From contig PBIL01000003.1 of the NCBI GenBank assembly GCA_002720475.1, forward strand, positions 1 to 38,167: a DNA stretch of 38,167 nt, written 5' to 3'. The number at the start of each line of letters is the position of its first letter. Within the stretch, counting starts at the first letter, position 1. Made by a program: the position numbers and the translations under genes. Below are positions 28,733 through 38,069 of this stretch, in pieces. The DNA is from Roseovarius sp. Lineage in GTDB: Bacteria; Pseudomonadota; Alphaproteobacteria; Rhodobacterales; Rhodobacteraceae. Below the pieces are notes generated by a model. It did not search any database. It was not told the DNA's origin and saw only the letters and a program-made list of their open reading frames with translations.

Positions 28733-29392
28733 GTGATCCGGTTCGAACGCCTCACCAAGAGCTTCCGGGTGCGCGACACGCGCAAACTGGTGCTCGACAA
28801 CCAGACCCTGAGCCTGCCCGAAGGCGTCTCCGTCGCGCTTCTGGGGCGCAACGGGGCCGGCAAATCGACGCTGCTGCAACTGGTGGCCGGCAGCCTGCGC
28901 CCCGATTCGGGCCGGGTCATCCGCCACGGTCTGGTGTCCTGGCCGGTGGGCTTCGGCGGCTCCTTCCACCGCGATCTGACCGGTGCCGAAAACATCCGCT
29001 TCATCGCCCGCATCTATGGCGTGGATGCCGGGGAACTGGTCGATTTCGTGGCCGATTTCGCCGATCTGGGGAAGCATTTCCACATGCCCGTGCGCAGCTA
29101 CTCGGCCGGTATGCGCGCGCGGCTGACCTTCGGCGCCTCCATGGGGATCCGCTTTGACACCTATCTGGTGGATGAGGTCACATCCGTGGGCGACGCCGCC
29201 TTCCGCGCCAAGAGCCGCCGGGTTTTCGTCGATCGCATGCGCCATGCCGGCGCGATCCTCGTCAGCCACGAAATGGGGCAGGTGCGCGATTTCTGCTCGG
29301 CGGGGCTCGTGCTCGAAGGCGGGCGTCTGCGCTATTTCGACGATGTGGAAGAGGCGATCGAGGTGCACCGCCGGATGCTCCAGAGAGCCTGA
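28733..29392 (+). CDS. kpsT: Capsule polysaccharide ABC transporter ATPase (KpsT/CtrD)
   Basis: I take GTG 28733 (VIRFERLTKSFRVRD), preceded by a GAGGGGGCGG ribosome site, giving 219 residues. Walker A is GRNGAGKST (residues 38-46), the signature is YSAGMRARL and Walker B is YLVDEVTSVGD; DEVTSVGD is the usual KpsT form. The WPVGFGGSFHRDLTGAENIR segment is also family-specific. It powers export of the finished capsule chain together with KpsM. It lies 10 bp after kpsE and ends 6 bp from the convergent methyltransferase gene. Confidence 0.94.
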   Translation: MIRFERLTKSFRVRDTRKLVLDNQTLSLPEGVSVALLGRNGAGKSTLLQLVAGSLRPDSGRVIRHGLVSWPVGFGGSFHRDLTGAENIRFIARIYGVDAGELVDFVADFADLGKHFHMPVRSYSAGMRARLTFGASMGIRFDTYLVDEVTSVGDAAFRAKSRRVFVDRMRHAGAILVSHEMGQVRDFCSAGLVLEGGRLRYFDDVEEAIEVHRRMLQRA

Positions 29393-29398
29393 CGCGCC

Positions 29399-30061
29399 TC
29401 ACGCGCGGCGCAGCGCCACATCGAAATACCCGTTCGCGGTCAGCGCGAGCCCCGCCATTTTCCAGCCCGCGCGCACCGTCTCGTTGACGCAGGCCATCAC
29501 GCCATAGGCCATCGCCTCGCCGGGCGACCAGGGCGTATAGTCGTTGAAGATCAGCAGGCCGGTCTCGCGCAGCCGCGTCACGGCGACGCGCGTGTCCCGG
29601 CAGACGCCCGCATAGCTGTGATCGCCGTCGATATAGAGCCAGTCGAAACGCGCCTCGGGCAGCTTGCGGAGTTCGCTCGGCGAATCGCCGAGATGCATCT
29701 CGACGCGGGGGTCGCTGCGCACATCCGGCCGCAGCAGGCGGTCGCTCATGTCGAAGAGATGCAGACGCTCCGGCGCGATCTCGTCCAGCAGGAAACGCGA
29801 GAAATGCCCGTGCTGCACACCGATCTCTCCGCCGATGCCTCCGCGCACAAGTGCCCGCATCATCTGGTGACGGGTGGCGAAGACCCGGCACTCCTCGAGC
29901 GCGGCCTGCGGCAATTCGGGGGCGGGCTTCTCGAGCAGGAAGAGCGGCGGCGCGCCCGCCGCGCGCCGGAACCGCGCCAGCGCGGCGCGAAACGCATCGA
30001 GCGCGGCAAGCGCCTCGTCCCGCGCCCTGGCAATCTCCTGGCTCATCGCCCGTCCTGTCAT
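29399..30061 (-). CDS. Class I SAM-dependent methyltransferase (Methyltransf_24 type)
   Basis: The frame has 220 residues from ATG 30061; ATG 30046 (MSQEIARARDE) is an alternative start. An N-terminal helical coiled coil (about residues 8-35) comes before the Rossmann methyltransferase domain. SAM motif I is GGEIGVQHGHFS (about 77-88) and the acidic loop is HLFDMSD. The Methyltransf_24 hallmark is YIDGDHSYAGVCRDTRVAV (about 143-161), followed by LLIFNDYTPW. This type often acts on sugars or sugar-phosphate ends in polysaccharide loci. Here it probably decorates the capsule, but the target is inferred from position only. Confidence 0.82.
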   Translation of the reverse strand: MTGRAMSQEIARARDEALAALDAFRAALARFRRAAGAPPLFLLEKPAPELPQAALEECRVFATRHQMMRALVRGGIGGEIGVQHGHFSRFLLDEIAPERLHLFDMSDRLLRPDVRSDPRVEMHLGDSPSELRKLPEARFDWLYIDGDHSYAGVCRDTRVAVTRLRETGLLIFNDYTPWSPGEAMAYGVMACVNETVRAGWKMAGLALTANGYFDVALRRA

Positions 30062-30181
30062 CCCGGCCTCTGCGGCTTCACCCTAGGCATATCCGCATGA
30101 GGCCCGCAAGCAGGCCGTCCTTGAGGGCACCGCGACAATGGGCGAAAAGGAAGCGGATAGAACCAAGCAACGGTCCCTGCA

Positions 30182-30931
30182 TTGCCCCTTTCCGCAGACA
30201 GTCCCGCGCCTGCGCGCCGCTTTCTCATCATCGGGCTGCCGCGCAGCGGCACGACCTATCTGATGACGCTGCTCAACGCCCATCCCGCGATCCATTGCAG
30301 CGGCGAGCAGTTCAACCCCTATGCCATCGTCGGCGTGCGGGACCGGGACGAGACGCCCGCGCACCTGCTCGCGCGTGACCGCACGCCGCTGATCTTCATG
30401 GAACGGGTCTTCGAGGCGGCCGCCCGTCCGGGCATCCTGCGGGTGGGGTTCAAATACATGCTCGGGCACAATGTGCGCATCCTCAAGCGGCTGGCCGATC
30501 ACCCGGAGATCGACCTCATCCATGTCTGGCGCGAGAACCGGCTCGCGCAGGTCTCCTCGCTGATCAAGGCCGAGACGTCGCTGAGATGGGCGCAGACCCG
30601 GCCCGATGCCCATATCCACGAAAGAATCGATGTCGGCCCGCGCCGGATCTGCCAGCGCTGGCACGAGATCGCGAGCATGGACGCGCTCTTTGCCCATTGG
30701 CTCGAAAGCCTGCCCAATCGCCGCCTCCGCATCGAATACCGCGAGCTTTTCGCACCGGGTTTCGCCGAACGGATCACCCGGTTCCTCGGCGTCGATCCCG
30801 ATCCGCAAATGAAAAGCCCGCTGGTCAAGCAGAACCCGAACGACATCCTCGCCCGTTTCCGCCATCCCGAGCCGATTGCCCGCTACTTCCGCGAGATCGG
30901 CTTCGGCCACTGGCTCGAGCCGGAAATCTGA
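30182..30931 (+). CDS. Sulfotransferase-family protein
   Basis: The 249-residue protein has the 5'-phosphosulfate-binding loop IGLPRSGTTYLMTLL (residues 17-31), the mark of PAPS-dependent sulfotransferases (Sulfotransfer_1/3). The 3'-phosphate-binding part is the region around LIHVWRENRLAQVSSLIKAE, equivalent to the usual R-N-P-xD-xxVS segment. LRIEYRELFAPGF and ITRFLGVDPD follow the family pattern. The start is uncertain: a TTG at 30182 is the only start in frame before the P-loop that I can see. It is followed by a GT4 gene after 4 bp and probably sulfates a sugar of the exported polymer. Confidence 0.82.
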   Translation: MPLSADSPAPARRFLIIGLPRSGTTYLMTLLNAHPAIHCSGEQFNPYAIVGVRDRDETPAHLLARDRTPLIFMERVFEAAARPGILRVGFKYMLGHNVRILKRLADHPEIDLIHVWRENRLAQVSSLIKAETSLRWAQTRPDAHIHERIDVGPRRICQRWHEIASMDALFAHWLESLPNRRLRIEYRELFAPGFAERITRFLGVDPDPQMKSPLVKQNPNDILARFRHPEPIARYFREIGFGHWLEPEI

Positions 30932-30935
30932 GCAG

Positions 30936-32384
30936 ATGCGCCGCGTGCTCTTCGTCAACTGGGTGGATTACCTCGATCCCGAAGGGCGCGGCGGCGGGGT
31001 TTCGGTCTATCAACGCAATCTCATGGCGGAACTGGCCGCGCGGCCCGGGATCGAGGCCATCTTCCTCGCCTCCGGCATCTCCCATGACATCACCGCGCGC
31101 GCCCCCCGCTGGGAACGCATTCGCCACGGCCCCGGGACCGACCGCGCGCGCCGCTTCGAGATCGTCAATGCCGGCGTCATGGCCCCGGCCCATCACAGTT
31201 TCGGCGATCCGGCCCAGCTCTCCCACCCGGCGACCGAGGCCGCCTTCTTCGATTTCCTGCGCGCCACCGGTCCCTATGACGCGGTGCATTTCAACAATCT
31301 CGAAGGGCTGCCCGCATCCGTCCTGCGCCTGAAGGAGATCGCGCCGGGAACGCGCGTGGTCTTCATGCTTCACAATTACTACCCCGTCTGCCCGCAGGTG
31401 AATCTCTGGCATCGGGAACGGCACAGTTGCGAGGATTTCGCGGGCGGCCGGGCTTGCGTGGATTGCCTGCCGCACCGCCCCGACCCGCGCCTGATCCGGC
31501 TCGCCAATGGCGTGGCCTACCGGCTCAAATGCCTTGGCATCGCGCCGGGCGGGCGGGGTTTCGATCCGCTGTTTCGCTGGGGAATGCGGATCCTGCGCCG
31601 GATCCGGGGCGGTGCGAGAACCCGGCCGGACCCGGCCATCGCCGGAGACGCCCATGCCTTTGCCGCCCGCCGCCGCGCGATGGTCAAGGCGCTCAACACC
31701 CACTGCGACGCGGTGCTCTGCGTCTCGGACGCGGTGCGCGATCTGGCCATCCGTTACGGCATCGCGCCGGAGCGCGCGCGCACCTGCCGGATCGGCACGC
31801 GCGAGGCCGAGGCGTTCCACCGCACGGCGCCGCGCGGGCCGCTGCCCCGCCCCGATGGCAGCCTGACGCTGGCCTATCTGGGCTACATGCGGCGCGACAA
31901 GGGGTTCTTCTTCCTGCTCGATGCGCTCGAAACCCTGCCCCTTCCGCTTTCCCGCAGGCTGCGGCTGGTCGTCGCCGCGCGCCGCGGCGAGGCCGAGGCG
32001 ATGACCCGTCTTGCCGCGCTCGGTCAGCGCCTTGGCGGGCTCCTGCATCACGATGGATATGCCCATGACGGGCTCGATGCGCTGCTGGCGCAGGTCGATG
32101 TGGGCGTGGTGCCCGTGCTCTGGCATGACAACCTGCCGCAGGTGGCGATCGAGATGCATGCCCGTCACATCCCGCTCCTGACCTCGGACATGGGCGGCGC
32201 GCAGGAGCTGGGCAACTGCCCGGAGATGGTCTTTGCCGCGGGCGACGCGGCAGCCTTTCACGACCGGATCGCGGCGCTGCTTTCAGGGCGCATCGACACC
32301 GGTCGCTACTGGCAAAACGCCCGCCCGCCCGTGACCATGGCCGCGCATGTGGCGGAACTCGCCGGGCATTACGGCTGGTCCTGA
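30936..32384 (+). CDS. GT4 glycosyltransferase with Cys-rich insertion
   Basis: The GT-B enzyme has 482 residues from ATG 30936 (MRRVLFVNWVDYLDPEGRGG). The glycine-rich acceptor loop is GGGVSVYQRNLMAEL. A Cys-rich stretch (NYYPVCPQVNLWHR, then SCEDFAGG and CVDCLPH) follows VVFMLHNYY and is found in several GT4 families; it may bind a metal or only stabilise the fold. The donor domain contains LAYLGYMRRDKGFFFLLDAL, HDGYAHDGLDALLAQVDVGV and the acidic donor site QVAIEMHARHIPLLTSDMGG. It lies behind the sulfotransferase in the same transcript and ends 3 bp from the giant convergent gene. Confidence 0.86.
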   Translation: MRRVLFVNWVDYLDPEGRGGGVSVYQRNLMAELAARPGIEAIFLASGISHDITARAPRWERIRHGPGTDRARRFEIVNAGVMAPAHHSFGDPAQLSHPATEAAFFDFLRATGPYDAVHFNNLEGLPASVLRLKEIAPGTRVVFMLHNYYPVCPQVNLWHRERHSCEDFAGGRACVDCLPHRPDPRLIRLANGVAYRLKCLGIAPGGRGFDPLFRWGMRILRRIRGGARTRPDPAIAGDAHAFAARRRAMVKALNTHCDAVLCVSDAVRDLAIRYGIAPERARTCRIGTREAEAFHRTAPRGPLPRPDGSLTLAYLGYMRRDKGFFFLLDALETLPLPLSRRLRLVVAARRGEAEAMTRLAALGQRLGGLLHHDGYAHDGLDALLAQVDVGVVPVLWHDNLPQVAIEMHARHIPLLTSDMGGAQELGNCPEMVFAAGDAAAFHDRIAALLSGRIDTGRYWQNARPPVTMAAHVAELAGHYGWS

Positions 32385-32387
32385 GCC

Positions 32388-35300
32388 TCAGTCGAGGCGC
32401 GCCGCCACGAAGGGCACCTCCTGCCAGGGCAGAGACACGCCCGGATCGAAGATCACGCTGCGCCCCTCGCTCAGAAGCGCCAGATACTTGCGATATTCCT
32501 CGGCATTGTCCCAATGCTGGCCGCGCGCGGCCTCCACCTCGGCCTTGCGGCGGAACTCGGCATTGTATTTGAAATGCCCGAGGAGCAGTTCGCGCCGCGC
32601 GAGCCGGACCCCGCCCACGTAATGAAGCCCGGCCGAGAGCCGCATGAACGGGTGATAGCGCAAGAGCGCGATCTTCTGCGCGACAAAGAGCTCGGCGCGA
32701 GCCCCGGGAATGAGGCGGTGGCGCAGGGCCGAGGTCCAGGTCGGCTGGTCCGAGAACGGGCCGCGCGCCGGCGAATCCTCGAGAAGCGGCACCCTGTCGG
32801 CAAAGCCCGCCTCGGCGAAGGGATCGCCCGAGGCGAAATCGGCGCGCTCCAGCGGGCCGCCGGGATACATGTCGATCATGAAGAGCCGCGCCGCCTCTGC
32901 CCCGTCGAAGGCGGGCGAGGCAAGCAGCGCGGCCAGGCTCTGGCTCTGATTCCTCTGCCAGACAAGCAGCTCGTCGGCATCGGCGACAAGCGACCATTTC
33001 CCAAGCCGGAACTCGGCCAGCATCGCCTGTTGCCAGGCCACGCCATAGGCCGCATGGCGGTAATCGGTATCGACGGAAAAGAGCGTCACATCGGGCTGTT
33101 CGGCAAGGTATTCCAGTGTCCCGTCATCCGATCCGTTATCGGCGATGAGAAACCGCTCCACGCCAAGGCTTCGGTAGTGGCGCAGGAAATGAGGCGCAAG
33201 GAACATCTCGTTGCGCATTACCGCAACCACCGCGAGGGCGGCCGCGCGGGCAGCCTCGGCGCTCGACCCGGACGAGACGAGATCGAGCGCGTTGCTCTGC
33301 GATCCCAGCCGCGCCTCCTGGAACGAGGGCCAGATCTTCTTCGGCCAGAGCGCGGGCGTGGCGAGCCGCGCAAGCGCCGGGGCCTGATCGGCGGCCCGGT
33401 CGAGATGGACCATCTGCACCGGCATGGCGGCGCTTGCCAGGAACCCGTTCTGCCAGGACGACACGGGAATCGCGTCGCGGTGGCGACGGCGGCGCACGGC
33501 GGTGTAATAACCGTCCTCGGCCGGTTCGATCCCGCGCAGCGACAGAAGATCGCCAACCAGCTTGTCCTCCATGAAGGACACCTGCGCAAGCAGCCTGCCA
33601 TCGGCGCTTTCGGCCGCCGAGAGAACCGCCTCCATGGCGCGGCGGCCGAGCACATAGCCCGAGCCGCCATCGGCATAGGCCGACGGTTCGGGCGATTTGT
33701 CGAAGCCGCGCCGCGCCCCTTTTGAGGCCGATTTGTCCTGATGCCAGCGGCGATCCATCTGACCGGGCATGAGGCTCAGCCTGCGCCCGTAATAATCGAA
33801 GCGCCGATAGTTGAGCGCGCGAAAGAAGGCGGGCGCGTTGAGAAAGCAATCGTCGTCGATCTTGAGCATATGGCCGAAATCGGTCTCCTCCCGCACCCAG
33901 CGGATCGCGGTAAGGGTCTTTTGCGGCAGGCCCTCGTAATCGTCGGGCGCATCGAGCCGCAGCACATCGCCCGAAAGCGTGCCATCGCCACCGCCGGTCA
34001 CGATGACATGGGGAATGCCCATCCCGGCCAGCAGGCGCAGCCAGCCTGCGCGCAGGGCCGGTCCGCGGGTCTCCAGATAGGGGACGCAGCTGAAGACCAC
34101 GACAAGCACATCGTAGAGCGGATGGGCAGGGGGCAGCGATGCGCAGCGCGGCGGCAGCACAGGCAGTTCCGACGCGCCGAAGAGCGTCACGAAATCCGAA
34201 GGGCACGCGGCATGGAGCCGGGCCATGCCCTGCCGCACTGGGGGGGCGTCTGCCAGGGCGGACCCGCCCGGCACGCCCGGCCCTGCGGCACGCTTGCCGA
34301 GCCAGTCGCGCAGGGCATCGCGCATCGGCGCGGTCTCGCCAAGCCCCGCGAGAAGCGACAGGCCAAGCCCGAAGCCGAGGAACTGCGTGCGTGCATCGGC
34401 GAGCAAATCGAGCCGGTCGAGAAGCGCCGGAGGCGCCACGCTGTGAGGCGCGGCAAGCGCGGCCTCGATGAGGCGCGCACAGTCGCGTTGCAGCGTTGCA
34501 TGGGCCGGGCGCGGCAGATCGGGGTAAAGGTCCGGAAGCGCGGCAGCCAGCAGCGCCCGCTCATCCTCCGGCACATCTGCCGCGCCCGGGCGGGCCGCCG
34601 CGCGCACCTTTTCGCGCGGGTTTTGCGCCGGTTCCGCGACCTTCAACTCGCGCGCGATGCGCGCAGCATCCGCATTCCCCGCCGCCCGGAAGAAGCGAAG
34701 CGCCTCGGCGGCCCCGGCGCGCGGACCGGTCTGCGCCGCCTCCAGCGCCCGGTATGCCGACCGGGCTTCCTCCAGACGCGGACCCGGTCTCAGGCCCTCC
34801 TGTTCCTCCACCGCCTGCCAGAATTCCCGCGACAGCCCGTAGGCGGTCAGGCAGAAACCGTCGAGATCGCTCCCGAGATGCTCGCTCATCAGATCGCGCT
34901 GCCGCAGCAGCGTCACGGCGGCGCGCGTCAGTTCCCGGCAATGCGCCTGCCCCCAGGGATCGGACAGGCGGCGCCTCACGAATTCCATGTAGCCATAGAT
35001 CAGCGCCTCGCGGTCGGCGGGTGCGATCCGGCGCGCCAGCAACGCATGGCGCGCGACATGCGCGATCGGGGCCGTGGGCAACCACTCTGCGCGGCGCGGC
35101 GCGAGTGACCAGAGCGCATCGCGCGCCGCATCGCCGTGACCCTCCGCCACCAGCAGCGGCATGAGGGCCGCCTTGCTCCATGTATCGGGCGGAAGCGGAC
35201 CGGTGAGAAGCCCGGCATCACGGGCCATTCGCAGAAACCCGGCAAAGCCGGGTCCGTCATGCGCTTCGCGGGCGAAGAGATCCGACAGCGCAAGAAGGAA

Positions 35301-38069
35301 CCTCTTCTGCGCCGTCCGGGGAAGGGCAAGGCCGCGCAGAGCGTCGAGCGGATCGGCATCGGGGTTTGCGCGCAGAACCCGCGCAAGGCGCGCCCGCGCA
35401 AGCGCGATCTCGCGCTCATCGGGGTCCGGGCCGGGCATCGCGGCGCGGGGGGGCTCCGCCGCAAGCCCGAGATCCGACAAAAGGCCGAAATGCCGGGCAA
35501 GCGCGCGCGCGCGATCCTGCGCCTCGGCCGACAGGGCGGGCGCGAACCCGCCATGAATCAGATGCTCGAGCACCGACAGGCAGCGGATCTCGTCATCCGT
35601 CTCGATCCGGCCGCGCAGCGCCGCCTCGAGCCGCGCCGCCATGGCCTCGCGCGTCAGCGATAGCGTGGCGTGCCCGGGTCCTTCGGCCTTCAGGTCGAGC
35701 GGCGCGCCCTGTGGCAGATCGGCCCAGAGCCCGCCGGGCAGGGGCGCGAAAACCCCCGGCAGCGCGTCCGACGCCTCGGCCGCAAGCCGCGTGCCGTCAT
35801 GCCCGGCCACAAGGCTCCGCGTGCCTTCGGGCGCACGCAGCAGCCATCGCTCGTCAAGCGCGAGGCCCTGCCCGGACCAGGCCGGAGCGGAATCGCGCAA
35901 GGTGATCGACCCCTGAAGCTCCAGGAAAGCGATCCCGTCAAGACCGGCAAAGCGTGTCCCGCCCTGCACCGTGACAAGCTCCGCCCCGTCAAGCACGATG
36001 CGAACCTCGATCGCCGTCAGGCGCAGCAGGCCCTCGACGACGCGCGGCCCGAGGGCGGCATCATGCGCGATCTCCTCATGCCAGAGGCCCGCCGCGTCAC
36101 GGTCGTTGAGAACCGCCGTGGCGCTGTGCCGCCGCAGCGACAGGTGAAAGGGAATGCCGACGCGATCACTGGCGACGAAGGAGATATTGGCATAGGCCGC
36201 ATGGCGCAGGTCCGCGCGAAACCGCAACCAGCCCGTCCCCGAGAGACGAAACGGCATGAGCCGTGCCTGCGGGATTGGCTCGGGCAAGCAGACAGGCGCA
36301 GAGGCGGAAGGCCGCCCGAAGAGGGCGCGCGCGGCCGCTCGCCGATCGAGCAGGTCGGCCAGACGCGGCGGCACATCGGTATCCACCCCGGCCGGCGGAT
36401 CGGCCCATCGGCCATAGCCGCGCCTGGCCGCACCGGCGAGCACGGCGAGCGCCCGGAACCGACGCGCCGCGCGCGACCGCTCGACCGCCTGAATGTCGCG
36501 CCAGAGCGCGCGCAGGAAAAGCCGCCGCTCCCAGCCGCGGGGCAGGCGCGCTCGGGCAACCTCGGGAACGGAGGCGAGGGCGGCATCATGCGCCGCCCAG
36601 AACTCCGCCAGGGTTTCGGGGCGCGGCGCAGAGGGAACCACAGCGGCGGGGCCGGGCAGCGCCACGACCGTCTCGGCAAGCACCGTCGCCGCAAGGCAGA
36701 GCGCACCGCCATCCGGCCCGGCAAGGCGCAGGTCATGCGCGTCGATCATCTCGCGGTGAAACAGGTGGTGGCCGAGCGGCACTTGGCGCGCCAGCGCGGC
36801 CAGCGGGGCAAACCGCCCGCGCGCGGGTGCCTCTTCCCCGATCAGGCCGAGATCACCCCCGGCCTCGAGCAAGGCGCGCGCCTGTCGGTGCAGGTCCTCC
36901 GGGTCGGGACGGGCCCCGGCCTCGAGAACCAGAACGCAGGCCCCCCGCGCGGTCCGGAGCGCGGCCTCGGCCTTGACCGATGCGATGCCGGGCGGCGGCT
37001 CGCACGGGCAGGGCCGCTTGCCGTCCTGCGCCCGGACAACCAGCACCTCGTGGCCGCGCACCGCGCCCCCCGCCAGGGCCTCCAGCGTGACGCGCAGCGG
37101 TGCCGCATCGCCCCCGTCCCACCGGACAAGCACGGAAAGCGGCGGGCGGCCTGCCATCTCCTCGCGCCAGCAGGGATCGGCCGCGCCGGGATCGAGCGTC
37201 CGGCGTTCGAGAAAGGCCCGAGCCTCGCGCGCGAACCGGGACCGCCGCTCCTTGTCGGCAAGAATGCCGGCGCGCTCGGCGATCAGCCGGTGCGCCAGCA
37301 GGCCCATGGCCTTGCTCGCGCCGTCATGCGGACCCGCGGCCATGATCTCGCCCGCGCGATCGAGCACCGCGAACTGATCGAACACCCTCTCGTCATCGCG
37401 CCCGGTGATCTGCCCCGCTCTGCCACGGGTCTGGAGATAGAGCGGCTCGGCCAGGTGAATCAGGTGATCCGTGCGGGCAGCGACGCGCAGGAAGAAGGCG
37501 TGATCCTCGAACCATGTCCCCTCGTCGAAGGCGATCCCGTCGAGACGCGCGCGCCGATAGAGCTTGTTCCAGACCGAGGGGAAATGCGTCACAACCCCGG
37601 ACCAGTCTGCGAAAACATGGCGGCGCTGCGGCGGGTGCGCGCACAGATCGGGCGCGCCGTGGATCGCGGAATGGGTCAGCCCCGTTCCGTCCGGAAACAC
37701 ATAGCGCAGGCCACAGGCCACCCAGTCGCCGCCCGTCTCCTCGAGCGCGCCAGTCATGCGTTCAAGGAAATCGGGCGTCACCCGGTCGTCACCATCGACA
37801 AAGCCGATGAACGTCCCCCGTGCCGCCGCAAGCCCCGCGTTGCGCGCCGCGGACAACCCGGCATGCGGCCGGGATATCAGCCGGAACCGGGGATCGTCCG
37901 CCATCGCCGCGCGCGCGCGCGCAAGGCTCGCATCGCGCGATCCGTCATCGACGACGATGACCTCGAAATCGGCGACGCTCTGTTTTCTCAGACTGCGCAG
38001 GCAGGCCGTCACATGATGCTCGACGTCATGAACGGGAACGATGACGGAAACGAGCGGGGAGGCGGACAT
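32388..38069 (-). CDS. Giant multidomain glycosyltransferase (three recognisable GT domains), capsule polymerase candidate
   Basis: The 1893-residue single open frame is the largest gene here. Domain 1 (residues 1-~310) is a GT2 GT-A enzyme: VSVIVPVHDVEHHV, DDGSRDAS (41-48), GLSAARNAGLAAARG and VDGDD (91-95), with ED in TWFEDHAFFLR. A degenerate GT-A-like unit without a clear DxD follows (~320-480, PPLSVLVRWDGGDAAPLRVT; EAGARPDPEDL). A long region (~480-1300) holds a beta-rich, possibly carbohydrate-binding, part and many helical repeat-like segments. Domain 2 (~1315-1560) resembles Fringe/GT31-type galactosyltransferases: VLVVVFSCVPYLETR, KIDDDCFLN near 1400, GGSGYVLGRRAM and FMEDKLVGDLL. 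Domain 3 (~1605-1890) is of the Glyco_tranf_2_4/GT92-like type: VVAVMRNEMFLAPHFLRHYR, IADNGSDDGTLEYL and DADELLVW. Its place next to kpsMTE suggests it builds the exported chain. Confidence 0.82.
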   Translation of the reverse strand: MSASPLVSVIVPVHDVEHHVTACLRSLRKQSVADFEVIVVDDGSRDASLARARAAMADDPRFRLISRPHAGLSAARNAGLAAARGTFIGFVDGDDRVTPDFLERMTGALEETGGDWVACGLRYVFPDGTGLTHSAIHGAPDLCAHPPQRRHVFADWSGVVTHFPSVWNKLYRRARLDGIAFDEGTWFEDHAFFLRVAARTDHLIHLAEPLYLQTRGRAGQITGRDDERVFDQFAVLDRAGEIMAAGPHDGASKAMGLLAHRLIAERAGILADKERRSRFAREARAFLERRTLDPGAADPCWREEMAGRPPLSVLVRWDGGDAAPLRVTLEALAGGAVRGHEVLVVRAQDGKRPCPCEPPPGIASVKAEAALRTARGACVLVLEAGARPDPEDLHRQARALLEAGGDLGLIGEEAPARGRFAPLAALARQVPLGHHLFHREMIDAHDLRLAGPDGGALCLAATVLAETVVALPGPAAVVPSAPRPETLAEFWAAHDAALASVPEVARARLPRGWERRLFLRALWRDIQAVERSRAARRFRALAVLAGAARRGYGRWADPPAGVDTDVPPRLADLLDRRAAARALFGRPSASAPVCLPEPIPQARLMPFRLSGTGWLRFRADLRHAAYANISFVASDRVGIPFHLSLRRHSATAVLNDRDAAGLWHEEIAHDAALGPRVVEGLLRLTAIEVRIVLDGAELVTVQGGTRFAGLDGIAFLELQGSITLRDSAPAWSGQGLALDERWLLRAPEGTRSLVAGHDGTRLAAEASDALPGVFAPLPGGLWADLPQGAPLDLKAEGPGHATLSLTREAMAARLEAALRGRIETDDEIRCLSVLEHLIHGGFAPALSAEAQDRARALARHFGLLSDLGLAAEPPRAAMPGPDPDEREIALARARLARVLRANPDADPLDALRGLALPRTAQKRFLLALSDLFAREAHDGPGFAGFLRMARDAGLLTGPLPPDTWSKAALMPLLVAEGHGDAARDALWSLAPRRAEWLPTAPIAHVARHALLARRIAPADREALIYGYMEFVRRRLSDPWGQAHCRELTRAAVTLLRQRDLMSEHLGSDLDGFCLTAYGLSREFWQAVEEQEGLRPGPRLEEARSAYRALEAAQTGPRAGAAEALRFFRAAGNADAARIARELKVAEPAQNPREKVRAAARPGAADVPEDERALLAAALPDLYPDLPRPAHATLQRDCARLIEAALAAPHSVAPPALLDRLDLLADARTQFLGFGLGLSLLAGLGETAPMRDALRDWLGKRAAGPGVPGGSALADAPPVRQGMARLHAACPSDFVTLFGASELPVLPPRCASLPPAHPLYDVLVVVFSCVPYLETRGPALRAGWLRLLAGMGIPHVIVTGGGDGTLSGDVLRLDAPDDYEGLPQKTLTAIRWVREETDFGHMLKIDDDCFLNAPAFFRALNYRRFDYYGRRLSLMPGQMDRRWHQDKSASKGARRGFDKSPEPSAYADGGSGYVLGRRAMEAVLSAAESADGRLLAQVSFMEDKLVGDLLSLRGIEPAEDGYYTAVRRRRHRDAIPVSSWQNGFLASAAMPVQMVHLDRAADQAPALARLATPALWPKKIWPSFQEARLGSQSNALDLVSSGSSAEAARAAALAVVAVMRNEMFLAPHFLRHYRSLGVERFLIADNGSDDGTLEYLAEQPDVTLFSVDTDYRHAAYGVAWQQAMLAEFRLGKWSLVADADELLVWQRNQSQSLAALLASPAFDGAEAARLFMIDMYPGGPLERADFASGDPFAEAGFADRVPLLEDSPARGPFSDQPTWTSALRHRLIPGARAELFVAQKIALLRYHPFMRLSAGLHYVGGVRLARRELLLGHFKYNAEFRRKAEVEAARGQHWDNAEEYRKYLALLSEGRSVIFDPGVSLPWQEVPFVAARLD

